Shown piece by piece: positions 1 through 6,866 of a stretch of 42,570 bases of DNA; positions within the stretch are counted from its first letter, which is position 1, and every line of letters starts with the position of its first letter. The position numbers and the translations under genes were made by a program. The stretch is from an uncultured Acidobacteriota bacterium. Lineage in GTDB: Bacteria > Acidobacteriota > Polarisedimenticolia > Polarisedimenticolales > Polarisedimenticolaceae. Location of the stretch: positions 1 through 42,570 of the forward strand of contig CALZKF010000015.1 in NCBI GenBank assembly GCA_945787955.1, given 5' to 3'. The notes below the pieces were generated by a model. The model was not told the DNA's origin and made no database searches. It was given only the letters and a program-made list of their open reading frames with translations.

Positions 1-956
1 GCACTGACCTCGTCCGGCCGGCCGTGCCGAAGGACCAGCCTGCGGAAGCCGGTTTGGATATTGCCCGACGGATCGGTCCAGTCTTCCCATCCGGATACAC
101 GCCGGGATACGGTTTCGGCATCGTACGATCCTTCCTTGAGCAGGAGGTACGCCAGGCCGAGAGCGAGTGTACCGTACGACCCGGGTCGCACTGGGATCCA
201 CTGATCCGCAGCCGCCGCACTCCTTGAGAGGCGGACGTCAGCCTGGATCCATCGGGGCCCCTTGCCCGGTTCGGCGTCACGCATCCTGGCCGCCATGGAC
301 GGCGCCCACCAGGCCTCCGCCAACGAGGCGCCGAACGAAATGATCAGGTCCGATGACGTCAGATCGAATGCGGGCGGGGCATCGATCCCCTGACAGAGTC
401 TCATGACGTCGGCCGAGCCGTCCCGGTAATCGTCCACAGTCACCTGGCTGCCGCCGCAGGCCCGGGAGAAACCTGAAATGATTTCGCCCATGATGCCGCT
501 GCTGTCGCCGACAAGCCACTGCACCGATTGCGCCTTCCCCTGTTGATTTGCGGAATGAAGTGCCTGGACGATGCGATCCAGAGCTGTGTCCCAGGAGACT
601 GGGCGATAATCGTCAGATCCTGGCGGGCCGACACGTTCCAGCGGGCCTCGGATGCGACCGGGATGATAAAGCAGTTGCATGCCTGCGCGGCCCTTCGGGC
701 ACAGCCCTCCCTGGCTGACCGGATGCAGTGGATTGCCGTCGATGCGCGATAGCTGACCGTCCACAAGTCGCGCCCGGATGCCGCAGTGCGCCGGGCACAG
801 CATGCAGGTGGAAGGAACGGAACTCTCCACACCAGGTCGCCAGTCCGGACCGATTTGCGGGGACGACAACGGGAATTGGTGGGACAACGCACCAAGACCG
901 AACCCGACCCCTGCCCCGGCCGCCCCGGCCAGAAAGTCACGACGCGATACGCTCAT
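1..956 (-). CDS. Molybdopterin oxidoreductase-like subunit, N-terminal part (runs off left edge)
   Basis: About 318 N-terminal residues are visible; the gene continues beyond base 1. It starts at ATG 956 with a GGGGGAGAG ribosome site, 11 bases after the cytochrome gene. The N-terminus carries a twin-arginine signal (SRRDFLAGAAGAG), so export across the inner membrane is predicted. Next come a [4Fe-4S] pattern of C-x2-C-x3-C (CMLCPAHC), a fourth cysteine in GGLCPKG, and the start of the large molybdopterin-binding fold. This is the complex iron-sulfur molybdoenzyme (CISM) family. Because it follows a membrane-anchored multihaem cytochrome, a Qrc- or alternative complex III-like quinol:cytochrome reductase is the best guess; a polysulfide, thiosulfate or formate-type enzyme is possible. 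In Qrc and ACIII this subunit has lost molybdenum. Too little is present to decide that here, and the expected FeS and NrfD-type partners would lie to the left of the window. Confidence 0.85.
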   Translation of the reverse strand, partial: MSVSRRDFLAGAAGAGVGFGLGALSHQFPLSSPQIGPDWRPGVESSVPSTCMLCPAHCGIRARLVDGQLSRIDGNPLHPVSQGGLCPKGRAGMQLLYHPGRIRGPLERVGPPGSDDYRPVSWDTALDRIVQALHSANQQGKAQSVQWLVGDSSGIMGEIISGFSRACGGSQVTVDDYRDGSADVMRLCQGIDAPPAFDLTSSDLIISFGASLAEAWWAPSMAARMRDAEPGKGPRWIQADVRLSRSAAAADQWIPVRPGSYGTLALGLAYLLLKEGSYDAETVSRRVSGWEDWTDPSGNIQTGFRRLVLRHGRPDEVS

Positions 957-967
957 CTCTCCCCCAT

Positions 968-1504
968 TCAGCGGTGACAGGCAGAGCAGTCACCCGTTAC
1001 GTCGTTCTTTTCATGACAGTCGATGCACATCTGCATCGTGATCCGCACCAGGGCCGCCTGCGGAGGCGCGGTCGTCGAGGCGATGGGGCCGTGGCACGTC
1101 GAGCACTCCAGCCCGGCGACCACGGTATGCCGCCTGTGGGAGTAATAAACGTGGTCCGGCATCCGAAACAGCTTTATGAACGCCGGAGACGGGTCGATGC
1201 CGGCCAGTTCGATCAGCCGCCTCTCCTCCGGGGATTCGGTCATCGGCTCTTCATGACAAGTCAGGCACAGGTCGATGCCCGGGAGGCCGGCGTGCTCACC
1301 GCTTGCGAAATGCTCGTGACAGGTTGCGCATTCCATGCCGACCTCTTCGACGTGCAGCAGGTGATTGAAAGCGATCGGCTGTGGGGCGCTGCCGGCCGGC
1401 CGCAACAAAAACCGTCCGGCTGCAAATCCGACGGCTGCAGCCACCAGGACCAGCGCTCCCAGCGCCAGACGGCGGGTAGGGCTCAACCTGTCGCCGCTCA
1501 TCAT
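968..1504 (-). CDS. Membrane-anchored pentahaem cytochrome c (class III-like)
   Basis: A 178-residue protein with one N-terminal membrane helix (about residues 11-32) and five CxxCH haem-binding motifs: CATCH, CLTCH, CSTCH, CIDCH and CSACH. Extra histidines such as FNHLLH and YYSHRRH can serve as distal ligands, as in cytochrome c3-type proteins. It should sit on the periplasmic face and pass electrons between the adjacent CISM subunit and periplasmic carriers. ActA of alternative complex III is also pentahaem, while QrcA is hexahaem, so the haem number favours an ACIII-like or novel arrangement. Its start overlaps the stop of the upstream cNMP-domain gene by four bases (ATGA); a second ATG lies directly after the first (1501). 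The overlap implies translational coupling. Confidence 0.88.
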   Translation of the reverse strand: MMSGDRLSPTRRLALGALVLVAAAVGFAAGRFLLRPAGSAPQPIAFNHLLHVEEVGMECATCHEHFASGEHAGLPGIDLCLTCHEEPMTESPEERRLIELAGIDPSPAFIKLFRMPDHVYYSHRRHTVVAGLECSTCHGPIASTTAPPQAALVRITMQMCIDCHEKNDVTGDCSACHR

Positions 1505-1986
1505 TCGGTGTGGGCGGTCTCTGCAGCCAGACTGCGCTGAAGCTCACGGACCCACAGGGCCTGAACTTTCAGAAGCCGGATGCCGACGAGTTCGGAAATA
1601 CGGGTGATGAATGTGTGCCCGATGCGTGGTTCCGCGTCGAATAACTCCACAAGATCGCTGCGCGTGAACGCGTAGACCTCGGTAGGTTCGGCGACCCGGC
1701 CCGACAAGGTGAAGCGGTACGGTTTGACCAGGGCCGACCACCCCAGCGTCTTGCCGGCAGGCGCGGTTTCGACGGTAATATCTTTGGTTTCACCACCAAT
1801 TGGAATCGGGAAGCACAGATCGATAGCGCCCTGGACCACTACATACAAACGATCGGCGTGGTCCCCCAACATGAACAGGTACTCGCCTGCGCTCAAGGAC
1901 TGCGGCCGGGCGATCCGCGCCAGCCGCTCCGCCTCCTGATCGGTCAATCCGTGAAACAACTTGGCCGTCCTCAGAACTTCATTCAT
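1501..1986 (-). CDS. Cyclic nucleotide-binding-domain protein without DNA-binding domain
   Basis: A 161-residue protein that is essentially a single CRP-type cNMP-binding beta-barrel (residues about 8-125: LFHGLTDQEAERLARIA, then GEYLFMLGDHADRLYVVVQGAIDL). A short helical tail follows. No helix-turn-helix is present, so it is not a normal Crp/Fnr regulator. No signal peptide is seen, so it is probably cytoplasmic. It lies inside an apparent operon between a small membrane protein and the cytochrome, with a four-base stop/start overlap to the latter. It may be a cytosolic regulatory or assembly partner of the redox complex, but that is inference from position only. The usual cAMP-contact signature is not clear, so the ligand is unknown. 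Confidence 0.8.
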   Translation of the reverse strand: MNEVLRTAKLFHGLTDQEAERLARIARPQSLSAGEYLFMLGDHADRLYVVVQGAIDLCFPIPIGGETKDITVETAPAGKTLGWSALVKPYRFTLSGRVAEPTEVYAFTRSDLVELFDAEPRIGHTFITRISELVGIRLLKVQALWVRELQRSLAAETAHTE

Positions 1987-2019
1987 GCGCCCCCCCGGAG
2001 GTCATGGAACAGATCCCGA

Positions 2020-2367
2020 TCAATTAACGTGGGTGGAACCACCTGAGTTTCCGTACAGGTGTTCAATTGACGGCTCGTTCACGAATCTCGCGACAGCGGC
2101 CTGTTCGGCCCGTACGTAGTTTTCGAGATCCGCCAGCATCGCGTCATTCACAATCGGCGCATTGGGGTAATCTCTGGACTCACCGTCCTTCAGAAAGAAC
2201 CTCGGGACCGCCGTAGCCATCGAGAGAGCCCGTGCTTCATCAACCGCATGCTGGCGCGCCTCTTGTTCCCGGTGTTTTTCAACGCTGCTGTACCCGAGCA
2301 TCAGAATCGCCATCGTGGTGCCGAACAAAAACGCCAGGAACAGCCAAAAGATCAATGTACTCACCAT
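2020..2367 (-). CDS. Small single-span membrane protein, first gene of the redox operon
   Basis: A 115-residue protein with one hydrophobic N-terminal helix (about residues 4-27) followed by a charged, probably helical region of about 40 residues (SSVEKHREQEARQHAVDEAR) and a soluble tail. I do not recognise the family. A good ribosome site (AAAGGAG) precedes ATG 2367, and a sigma-54-type promoter lies about 50 bases upstream. The next gene starts 33 bases after its stop. It is therefore probably the leading gene of the cNMP-cytochrome-CISM operon and may be a small accessory subunit of the complex. Confidence 0.7.
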   Translation of the reverse strand: MVSTLIFWLFLAFLFGTTMAILMLGYSSVEKHREQEARQHAVDEARALSMATAVPRFFLKDGESRDYPNAPIVNDAMLADLENYVRAEQAAVARFVNEPSIEHLYGNSGGSTHVN

Positions 2368-2419
2368 GACTTCCCACTCCTTTCATCGGGGGGCGGGGAT
2401 TGGCCCCTGCCGTCACAGG

Positions 2420-2435
2420 TGCAATACCTGTTCCG
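2420..2435 (-). promoter_or_regulatory. Putative sigma-54 (-24/-12) promoter
   Basis: Read on the minus strand the sequence is CGGAACAGGTATTGCA. The consensus TGGCACG-N4-TTGCA is matched at the invariant GG and GC, with exactly ten bases between them, and in the full TTGCA element. Transcription would start near 2409, giving a roughly 40-base leader before ATG 2367. A sigma-54 activator gene lies immediately upstream, which supports the call. Confidence 0.65.
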
Positions 2436-2602
2436 AGCGGCCTGTGTGAGGACGGAATACAACCGGGATCGGTGCACTCCATCTAATTGCAGCTGGGAAT
2501 CGAGTGGATTTCCGCACTCGCGTTGTACCGCTGGCACCTCGGAGAAAAGCAGACCGGTTCGGTCCGGATTTGACCGCAACCGTTCTGTGACACACCCTCA
2601 AT

Positions 2603-2651
2603 CCTGACATTCTGTCAGGTATGCAGCATAGCCGACTGACGGGATGTCAGG
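2603..2651. promoter_or_regulatory. Tandem palindromes, putative enhancer sites for the NtrC-type regulator
   Basis: A perfect inverted repeat CCTGACATTCTGTCAGG (2603-2619) is followed by a close copy, CTGACGGGATGTCAG (2636-2650). Their centres are about 32 bases apart, three helical turns. They lie about 200 bases upstream of the predicted sigma-54 start, a normal distance for activator sites. The second copy overlaps the stop codon of the regulator gene. No T-run follows on either strand, which argues against a terminator. Confidence 0.55.
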
Positions 2652-4020
2652 GTTGCTGTGTATCGGACTCTTGGTTGTACCGCTTCAGGAGCCTGTAGAG
2701 GTTTCGCTCACTGATTCCAAGAATCCGCGCCGCCTCGGCCCGGTTGCCGTGCACATGGTTCACGATCGACTGGATATGGCGGCGCTCGACTTCGTGCAAT
2801 GTTGCCGGCGATTGCCGCAGGGCTGAACCTGATTCCGCCGCGCCACGAACGGAACGGGGGAGATCCTGCATCTCGATCGTATCGCCCTGGCACAGTACCA
2901 CCGCTTGTTCAACGACATGGATCAGTTCCCGTACGTTCCCGGGCCAATGGTGGGCCAGAAGTGCGCCCATCGCCTCTCCGCCTATTTTCACCGTGCGCGA
3001 GAACCTTGTGTTGAACCGTCCGGCGAAATGGTCCACCAGCAGCTTGATGTCCTCCTGGCGCTCCCGAAGAGGCGGGATATTGACCCGCAGGGTGGCCAGG
3101 CGGTAAAACAGGTCTTCTCGGAAGTGTCCCCGGGTGATCGCTTCACGCAAGTTTCGGTTGGTGGCCGCGACCACGCGAACATCGACGCTTATCTCCTCCG
3201 TGCCTCCAAGGCGGCGGAACCGGTTGGCTTCAAGCACGCGCAACAGGCTGGACTGGGTTTCGGGACTCATCTCACCGATCTCATCCAGGAAAATGGTTCC
3301 GCCGTGGGCGACTTCGAACAAGCCGTGCTTCCGCCTGGCTGCACCGGTAAAAGCGCCCTTCTCATGTCCGAACAACTCGCTCTGGAGAAGGTCCTCGTGC
3401 AGAGCCGCGCAGTCAACCACGACGAATGGCGCCTCTGAGCGGGGGGACTGTGCGTGCAGCAGGGTTGCAATGACCTCCTTGCCGACGCCGGTTTCACCCA
3501 ACACCAGGGTCGTCGCGTCGGCACATGCGATTCGTGTCACATCAGCGAGCAGCTTCAGGAAGGCGGCGCTTGAGCCGACCAGTCCGCTGGCCAGATTGGG
3601 AGCGGCATAGCCGTCTTCCAGCACCCGTTGCCGCTGCAGCAGCTGCTGGTGTTCCAGAGTTTTCTGGACCGCCAGTTCGAGTTTTTCAATCGGACACGGC
3701 TTCTCGAGATAGTCATAGGCCCCCAGGCGGATCGCCTGGATGGCCGTATCGATGGTGCCGTGGCCGGTCAGAACGATGACCCCCAGTGTGGGGATCCTGG
3801 CACGCAACTGCTGCAGTACTTCGATGCCGTCCATATCCGGGAGACGGAGATCCAGAAGTACGACCTGTGCCCGGCCGCCTTCCGCTTTCTCCAGTGCCTC
3901 CACTCCGCACTCCGCCGTGTCGACTTCGTATCCCCTCCGGGCCAGCTCCGACGCCATGACCTTCCTGAAATCGGGGTCGTCGTCCACCAGGAGAACTCGA
4001 GTCGGGTCAGCCTTTTTCAC
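2647..4020 (-). CDS. Sigma-54-dependent response regulator (NtrC family)
   Basis: A 457-residue regulator from GTG 4020. That start has a GGGGAGG ribosome site and overlaps the kinase stop by four bases; an upstream ATG at 4062 would put 14 extra residues inside the kinase gene and lacks a good site. The domains are a receiver (1-120, phospho-acceptor Asp57 in LLDLRLPDMDG), then an AAA+ ATPase (about 145-385) with Walker A GETGVGK (175-181), the sigma-54-contacting GAFTGA loop (222-227) and Walker B TIFLDE (242-247). A Fis-type helix-turn-helix ends the protein (424-453). All landmarks needed for sigma-54 activation are intact. It is the cognate partner of the adjacent haem-motif kinase and most likely drives the redox operon downstream through the sites at 2603-2651. 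Confidence 0.93.
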   Translation of the reverse strand: MKKADPTRVLLVDDDPDFRKVMASELARRGYEVDTAECGVEALEKAEGGRAQVVLLDLRLPDMDGIEVLQQLRARIPTLGVIVLTGHGTIDTAIQAIRLGAYDYLEKPCPIEKLELAVQKTLEHQQLLQRQRVLEDGYAAPNLASGLVGSSAAFLKLLADVTRIACADATTLVLGETGVGKEVIATLLHAQSPRSEAPFVVVDCAALHEDLLQSELFGHEKGAFTGAARRKHGLFEVAHGGTIFLDEIGEMSPETQSSLLRVLEANRFRRLGGTEEISVDVRVVAATNRNLREAITRGHFREDLFYRLATLRVNIPPLRERQEDIKLLVDHFAGRFNTRFSRTVKIGGEAMGALLAHHWPGNVRELIHVVEQAVVLCQGDTIEMQDLPRSVRGAAESGSALRQSPATLHEVERRHIQSIVNHVHGNRAEAARILGISERNLYRLLKRYNQESDTQQP

Positions 4021-5912
4021 GAGACCTCCCCCGCCTGTCTCGGAAATACGATTTCGATACAAGACCCCCTGCCCACTGTGCTGTCCACGAGCCGCACGTC
4101 GCCTCCGAACCGGCGCATGAATGTTCGCGAGAGGAACAGCCCCAGCCCGGTCCCTCGCGGCTTTTGCGTTCGGAACGGTTCGAACATGTGCTTCTGGACT
4201 TCTGGTGGAATCCCGCAGCCGGTGTCGCGAACCTGCAGCCGGATGTTTTCATCAACCTTGAAAAGCGCCGAAATGACACCTCCGCCGTCATCGAACGACT
4301 CGATGGCGTTGACCAGGACGTTGAGCACGACATGCTGGACAACTTCGGTGTTCGCGGTCACCAGCGGCAGAGGCACCCCGCCTTCCATGTCCAGGCTGAC
4401 CCCGGACTCCCTCGCCTTGGGTGCCGCCAGAGCCATGACACTCCGGACGACCTCACGGAGGTCGATCGGTTCGATGGACGGCGGGATGCCCCGGGCAAAG
4501 CGCAGAAACTGGTCTGTGATCTTGCGACAGCGCAGGACCTGTTGCCGAATGATCTCAGCGCTTTCCCGTATGGCCGCAAGCTGGTCGTCTGCTGAGATGT
4601 CTGGACCGGGGGACTCCAACCGGCCCAGGATCGCATCGGCGCAGGTCAGGGTCGTCGCAAGTGGAGTGTTGACTTCGTGGGACAGCCCTGACGCCAGTAC
4701 CCCCAGAGACGACAGGTGCTCTATTTCCGCGAGATGCTCTTCTTCGCGAACCCGCTCCGTGATGTCGCGCCAGACTTCCACCACTTGTGCCACCGAACCA
4801 TCGCCGGAATAGACCGGCGAGGCGTAGACCTCCTGGATTCTCCCTGCGTTCGGGCCATCGTCCGGAAAGTGATACACCGCCATCTCCAGCCTTCCCGTGG
4901 TCAGGCAACGAGCCGTGGGGCACTCGGCATCGGAATGGCACGGCAATGCCCGACCGATGGCGTCCCGGCAGTTCTGGCCGCGGATGTTTTCAGAATACGA
5001 ACACGAACGCCGGGAGATGGAACGGTTCGCGGCGACGATCTTGAAATCGCTGTCGAGCACGATCATGCCATCGTCCAGGCTGTTTAAAACCCCGGTCATT
5101 TGATCTTCGCGCTCTTTGACTTCGGTCACCAGAGCCGAGGTGGCGTCAGCCATGTTGTTGAAATCCCGGGCCAGGGTCGCGATCAGGTCGTCCCCCCTGA
5201 TCTCCGCGCGTTCCTCCAGGGCTCCACCGGCTATCGATCTGGCATGCCGCCCAAGGATGATGAGTCGGACCAGAATCAGGTGACGCACGAACAACCCTAC
5301 TCCGACCAAAAGGACGAGGGCGAGAGTCGCCGTTGCCACGGTCATCCAGAATGCGTCCCGCGACAGGGCCGCCTGGACCCCCGCCAGCGAGACGTCGAGG
5401 ATCAGGATGCCGTTCAGCCTTTCGCCGGCATCGTGGCAGCGGTGGCACTCGGGCCTATTCTCGATCGGCAGCACGCTCCGGAGAACCTGGCTGTTGTTCT
5501 CATCCAGGATCACCCAGCGGTTCCGCTCTTTCGGCGTTACGGCATGGCAAACCATGCAGGTCGGGTCCTCGCGGGAGATTCTCATGCCTTCATCGGAGCG
5601 GTTACTGGAGAGTTGGATAACTCCATTGTGATCCAGCACCATAGCTCTTTGAATCTCCGGCTGGGCGCCGATTTCGCTCAGACTTTCCCTCATCAATTGC
5701 CGGCTGTTTTGCACCATGTCATGCCGCAGCGCGACCGCCAGCAACCGGTTTTCCCGCTCTGCGGCCTCATGCCTCGCGGCGATGGTGCCCTGGTAATGCT
5801 GCCTTGAAAGCAGGTACAGACCGGCGGCGAGCGGGACGATGACAAGTACGGTGATCCCTACGGCGAGTCGTACCGTTAATCGGTCCGGCCTGTTCTTGTC
5901 GGCATAGCGCAT
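4017..5912 (-). CDS. Sensor histidine kinase with periplasmic CxxCH haem motifs and Cys-rich PAS
   Basis: A 631-residue membrane kinase. It has TM1 (about 15-35), a periplasmic domain with two haem-attachment motifs CMVCH (119-123) and CHRCH (156-160), and TM2 (about 188-210). A HAMP region (about 211-262) follows, then a PAS domain (about 268-385) that contains five cysteines (304, 315, 325, 331, 336). The kinase core has phospho-His412 in GLSHEVNTPLA, an N-box (NVLVNA, 531-536), and G-boxes DTGCGIP and GTGLGL. The periplasmic part looks like a c-type cytochrome redox or ligand sensor. The PAS cysteines might bind an FeS cluster or sense thiols; that is inference. ATG 5912 has a strong GGGGAGG ribosome site. 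The regulator gene overlaps its 3' end by four bases. Confidence 0.92.
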   Translation of the reverse strand: MRYADKNRPDRLTVRLAVGITVLVIVPLAAGLYLLSRQHYQGTIAARHEAAERENRLLAVALRHDMVQNSRQLMRESLSEIGAQPEIQRAMVLDHNGVIQLSSNRSDEGMRISREDPTCMVCHAVTPKERNRWVILDENNSQVLRSVLPIENRPECHRCHDAGERLNGILILDVSLAGVQAALSRDAFWMTVATATLALVLLVGVGLFVRHLILVRLIILGRHARSIAGGALEERAEIRGDDLIATLARDFNNMADATSALVTEVKEREDQMTGVLNSLDDGMIVLDSDFKIVAANRSISRRSCSYSENIRGQNCRDAIGRALPCHSDAECPTARCLTTGRLEMAVYHFPDDGPNAGRIQEVYASPVYSGDGSVAQVVEVWRDITERVREEEHLAEIEHLSSLGVLASGLSHEVNTPLATTLTCADAILGRLESPGPDISADDQLAAIRESAEIIRQQVLRCRKITDQFLRFARGIPPSIEPIDLREVVRSVMALAAPKARESGVSLDMEGGVPLPLVTANTEVVQHVVLNVLVNAIESFDDGGGVISALFKVDENIRLQVRDTGCGIPPEVQKHMFEPFRTQKPRGTGLGLFLSRTFMRRFGGDVRLVDSTVGRGSCIEIVFPRQAGEVS

Positions 5913-5970
5913 GATTCCTCCCCGTTCTCGGGGCGAAGGAATCGTACACCCATTATCTGGATCGACTTTG

Positions 5971-6043
5971 TCCGGGCAACGCCCGGACCGGTTCGCCTCA
6001 TGTGGACGATGGACGAAGTGGGCACTCCGAGTGACATCGGAGT
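5971..6043. repeat. Two hairpin/palindrome sequences upstream of the kinase gene
   Basis: TCCGGGC-AAC-GCCCGGA (5971-5987) and ACTCCGA-GTGACA-TCGGAGT (6024-6043) are perfect seven-base-arm inverted repeats in the leader or promoter region of the kinase gene. They could be operators or RNA hairpins. Neither is followed by a T-run. Confidence 0.35.
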
Positions 6044-6186
6044 TCCGGGCAACAGCACAACATTCCGACTAAACGGCAGCCTATTTTGAACCAAGTGGGA
6101 GATCGCAGGCGTCTATTGGATCAATCGAGACTATTAGTCCATGTTTCATGTACGAAGCAGCTCTGCTGGACGAAATGATCCGGCCG

Positions 6187-6651
6187 CTACACCAGCGCCA
6201 GGCTGATCACCTTCGGGTTCACCAGCCGCTGGAAGTCCTGGTAGGACATCTTGATCAGGACGGTGTGGGCGCAGGCGTTGAAGGCGATGTCCTCGTCCTC
6301 GGTCAGTTCTTCGGCCACGTAAACGTCCATATCGTACAGATGCCCGAACGGCGGCATGGCGCCGACGTCGCACTCCGGAAGCATCTTGACGAACTCCTCC
6401 TCCTTCGCCAACTGAACGTCGTCGGTACCGGCCGCCCCTTTCAGCAGGTCGAAATCGACCCTGAAGGAAGCTGGCAACACAGCCATGGCCATTTTGCCGC
6501 CGATCTTGACCATGACCGTCTTGGCCAGTTCTTTCCCGGGGATGTGTGCCGACGCCGCCGTCTCCTGGGCGGTGTAGGCCCGGGAATGGCAGATAGTGAC
6601 GTATTTTACCTTTTCCTTGTCGAGATATTTTTTCAATTCCGCAATAGGCAT
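6187..6651 (-). CDS. YbaK/EbsC-type aminoacyl-tRNA editing protein
   Basis: A 154-residue protein of the YbaK/EbsC/ProX editing family, whose members deacylate mischarged tRNAs such as Cys-tRNAPro or Ala-tRNAPro in the cytoplasm. Visible family features are the N-terminal MPIAELKKYLDKEKVKY helix, the central VMVKIGGKMAMAVLPAS strand-turn with the conserved lysine, and GAMPPFGHLYDMDVYV, which matches the family's G-x-x-x-P-F-G segment. ATG 6651 is preferred because an AAAGGAGG ribosome site lies eight bases before it; an in-frame start 54 bases upstream lacks one. It is a single gene with no operon partner, and the exact tRNA substrate cannot be told. Confidence 0.82.
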   Translation of the reverse strand: MPIAELKKYLDKEKVKYVTICHSRAYTAQETAASAHIPGKELAKTVMVKIGGKMAMAVLPASFRVDFDLLKGAAGTDDVQLAKEEEFVKMLPECDVGAMPPFGHLYDMDVYVAEELTEDEDIAFNACAHTVLIKMSYQDFQRLVNPKVISLALV

Positions 6652-6866
6652 GATGCGCCCTCCTTTCCGACCCGTGCGCCCGGGCGGGGCGCAAAACGTT
6701 GCCAACAGTTTATACGGAAAGGTTTGAGACTGTCATCCATGCACTTTTTCCCTGAAAGGGCGTTAATGCGGAATTGGGCGGATTACTCCAGGCGCCGGGT
6801 TTCTATAACGAAGACGTACGGTTCGGCGTAAACTTACAGGGTCGATCGTCAGCGGGGGATCATAAA

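Noticed and set aside
2603-2619. Rho-independent terminator after the response regulator gene
   Set aside because: The CCTGACA/TGTCAGG stem is not followed by a T-run on either strand, and a second copy of the dyad lies nearby, so an operator is more likely.
2744-3438. Open frames on the plus strand across the response regulator and kinase genes
   Set aside because: They are high-GC shadow frames opposite strongly recognisable domains and show no family features of their own.
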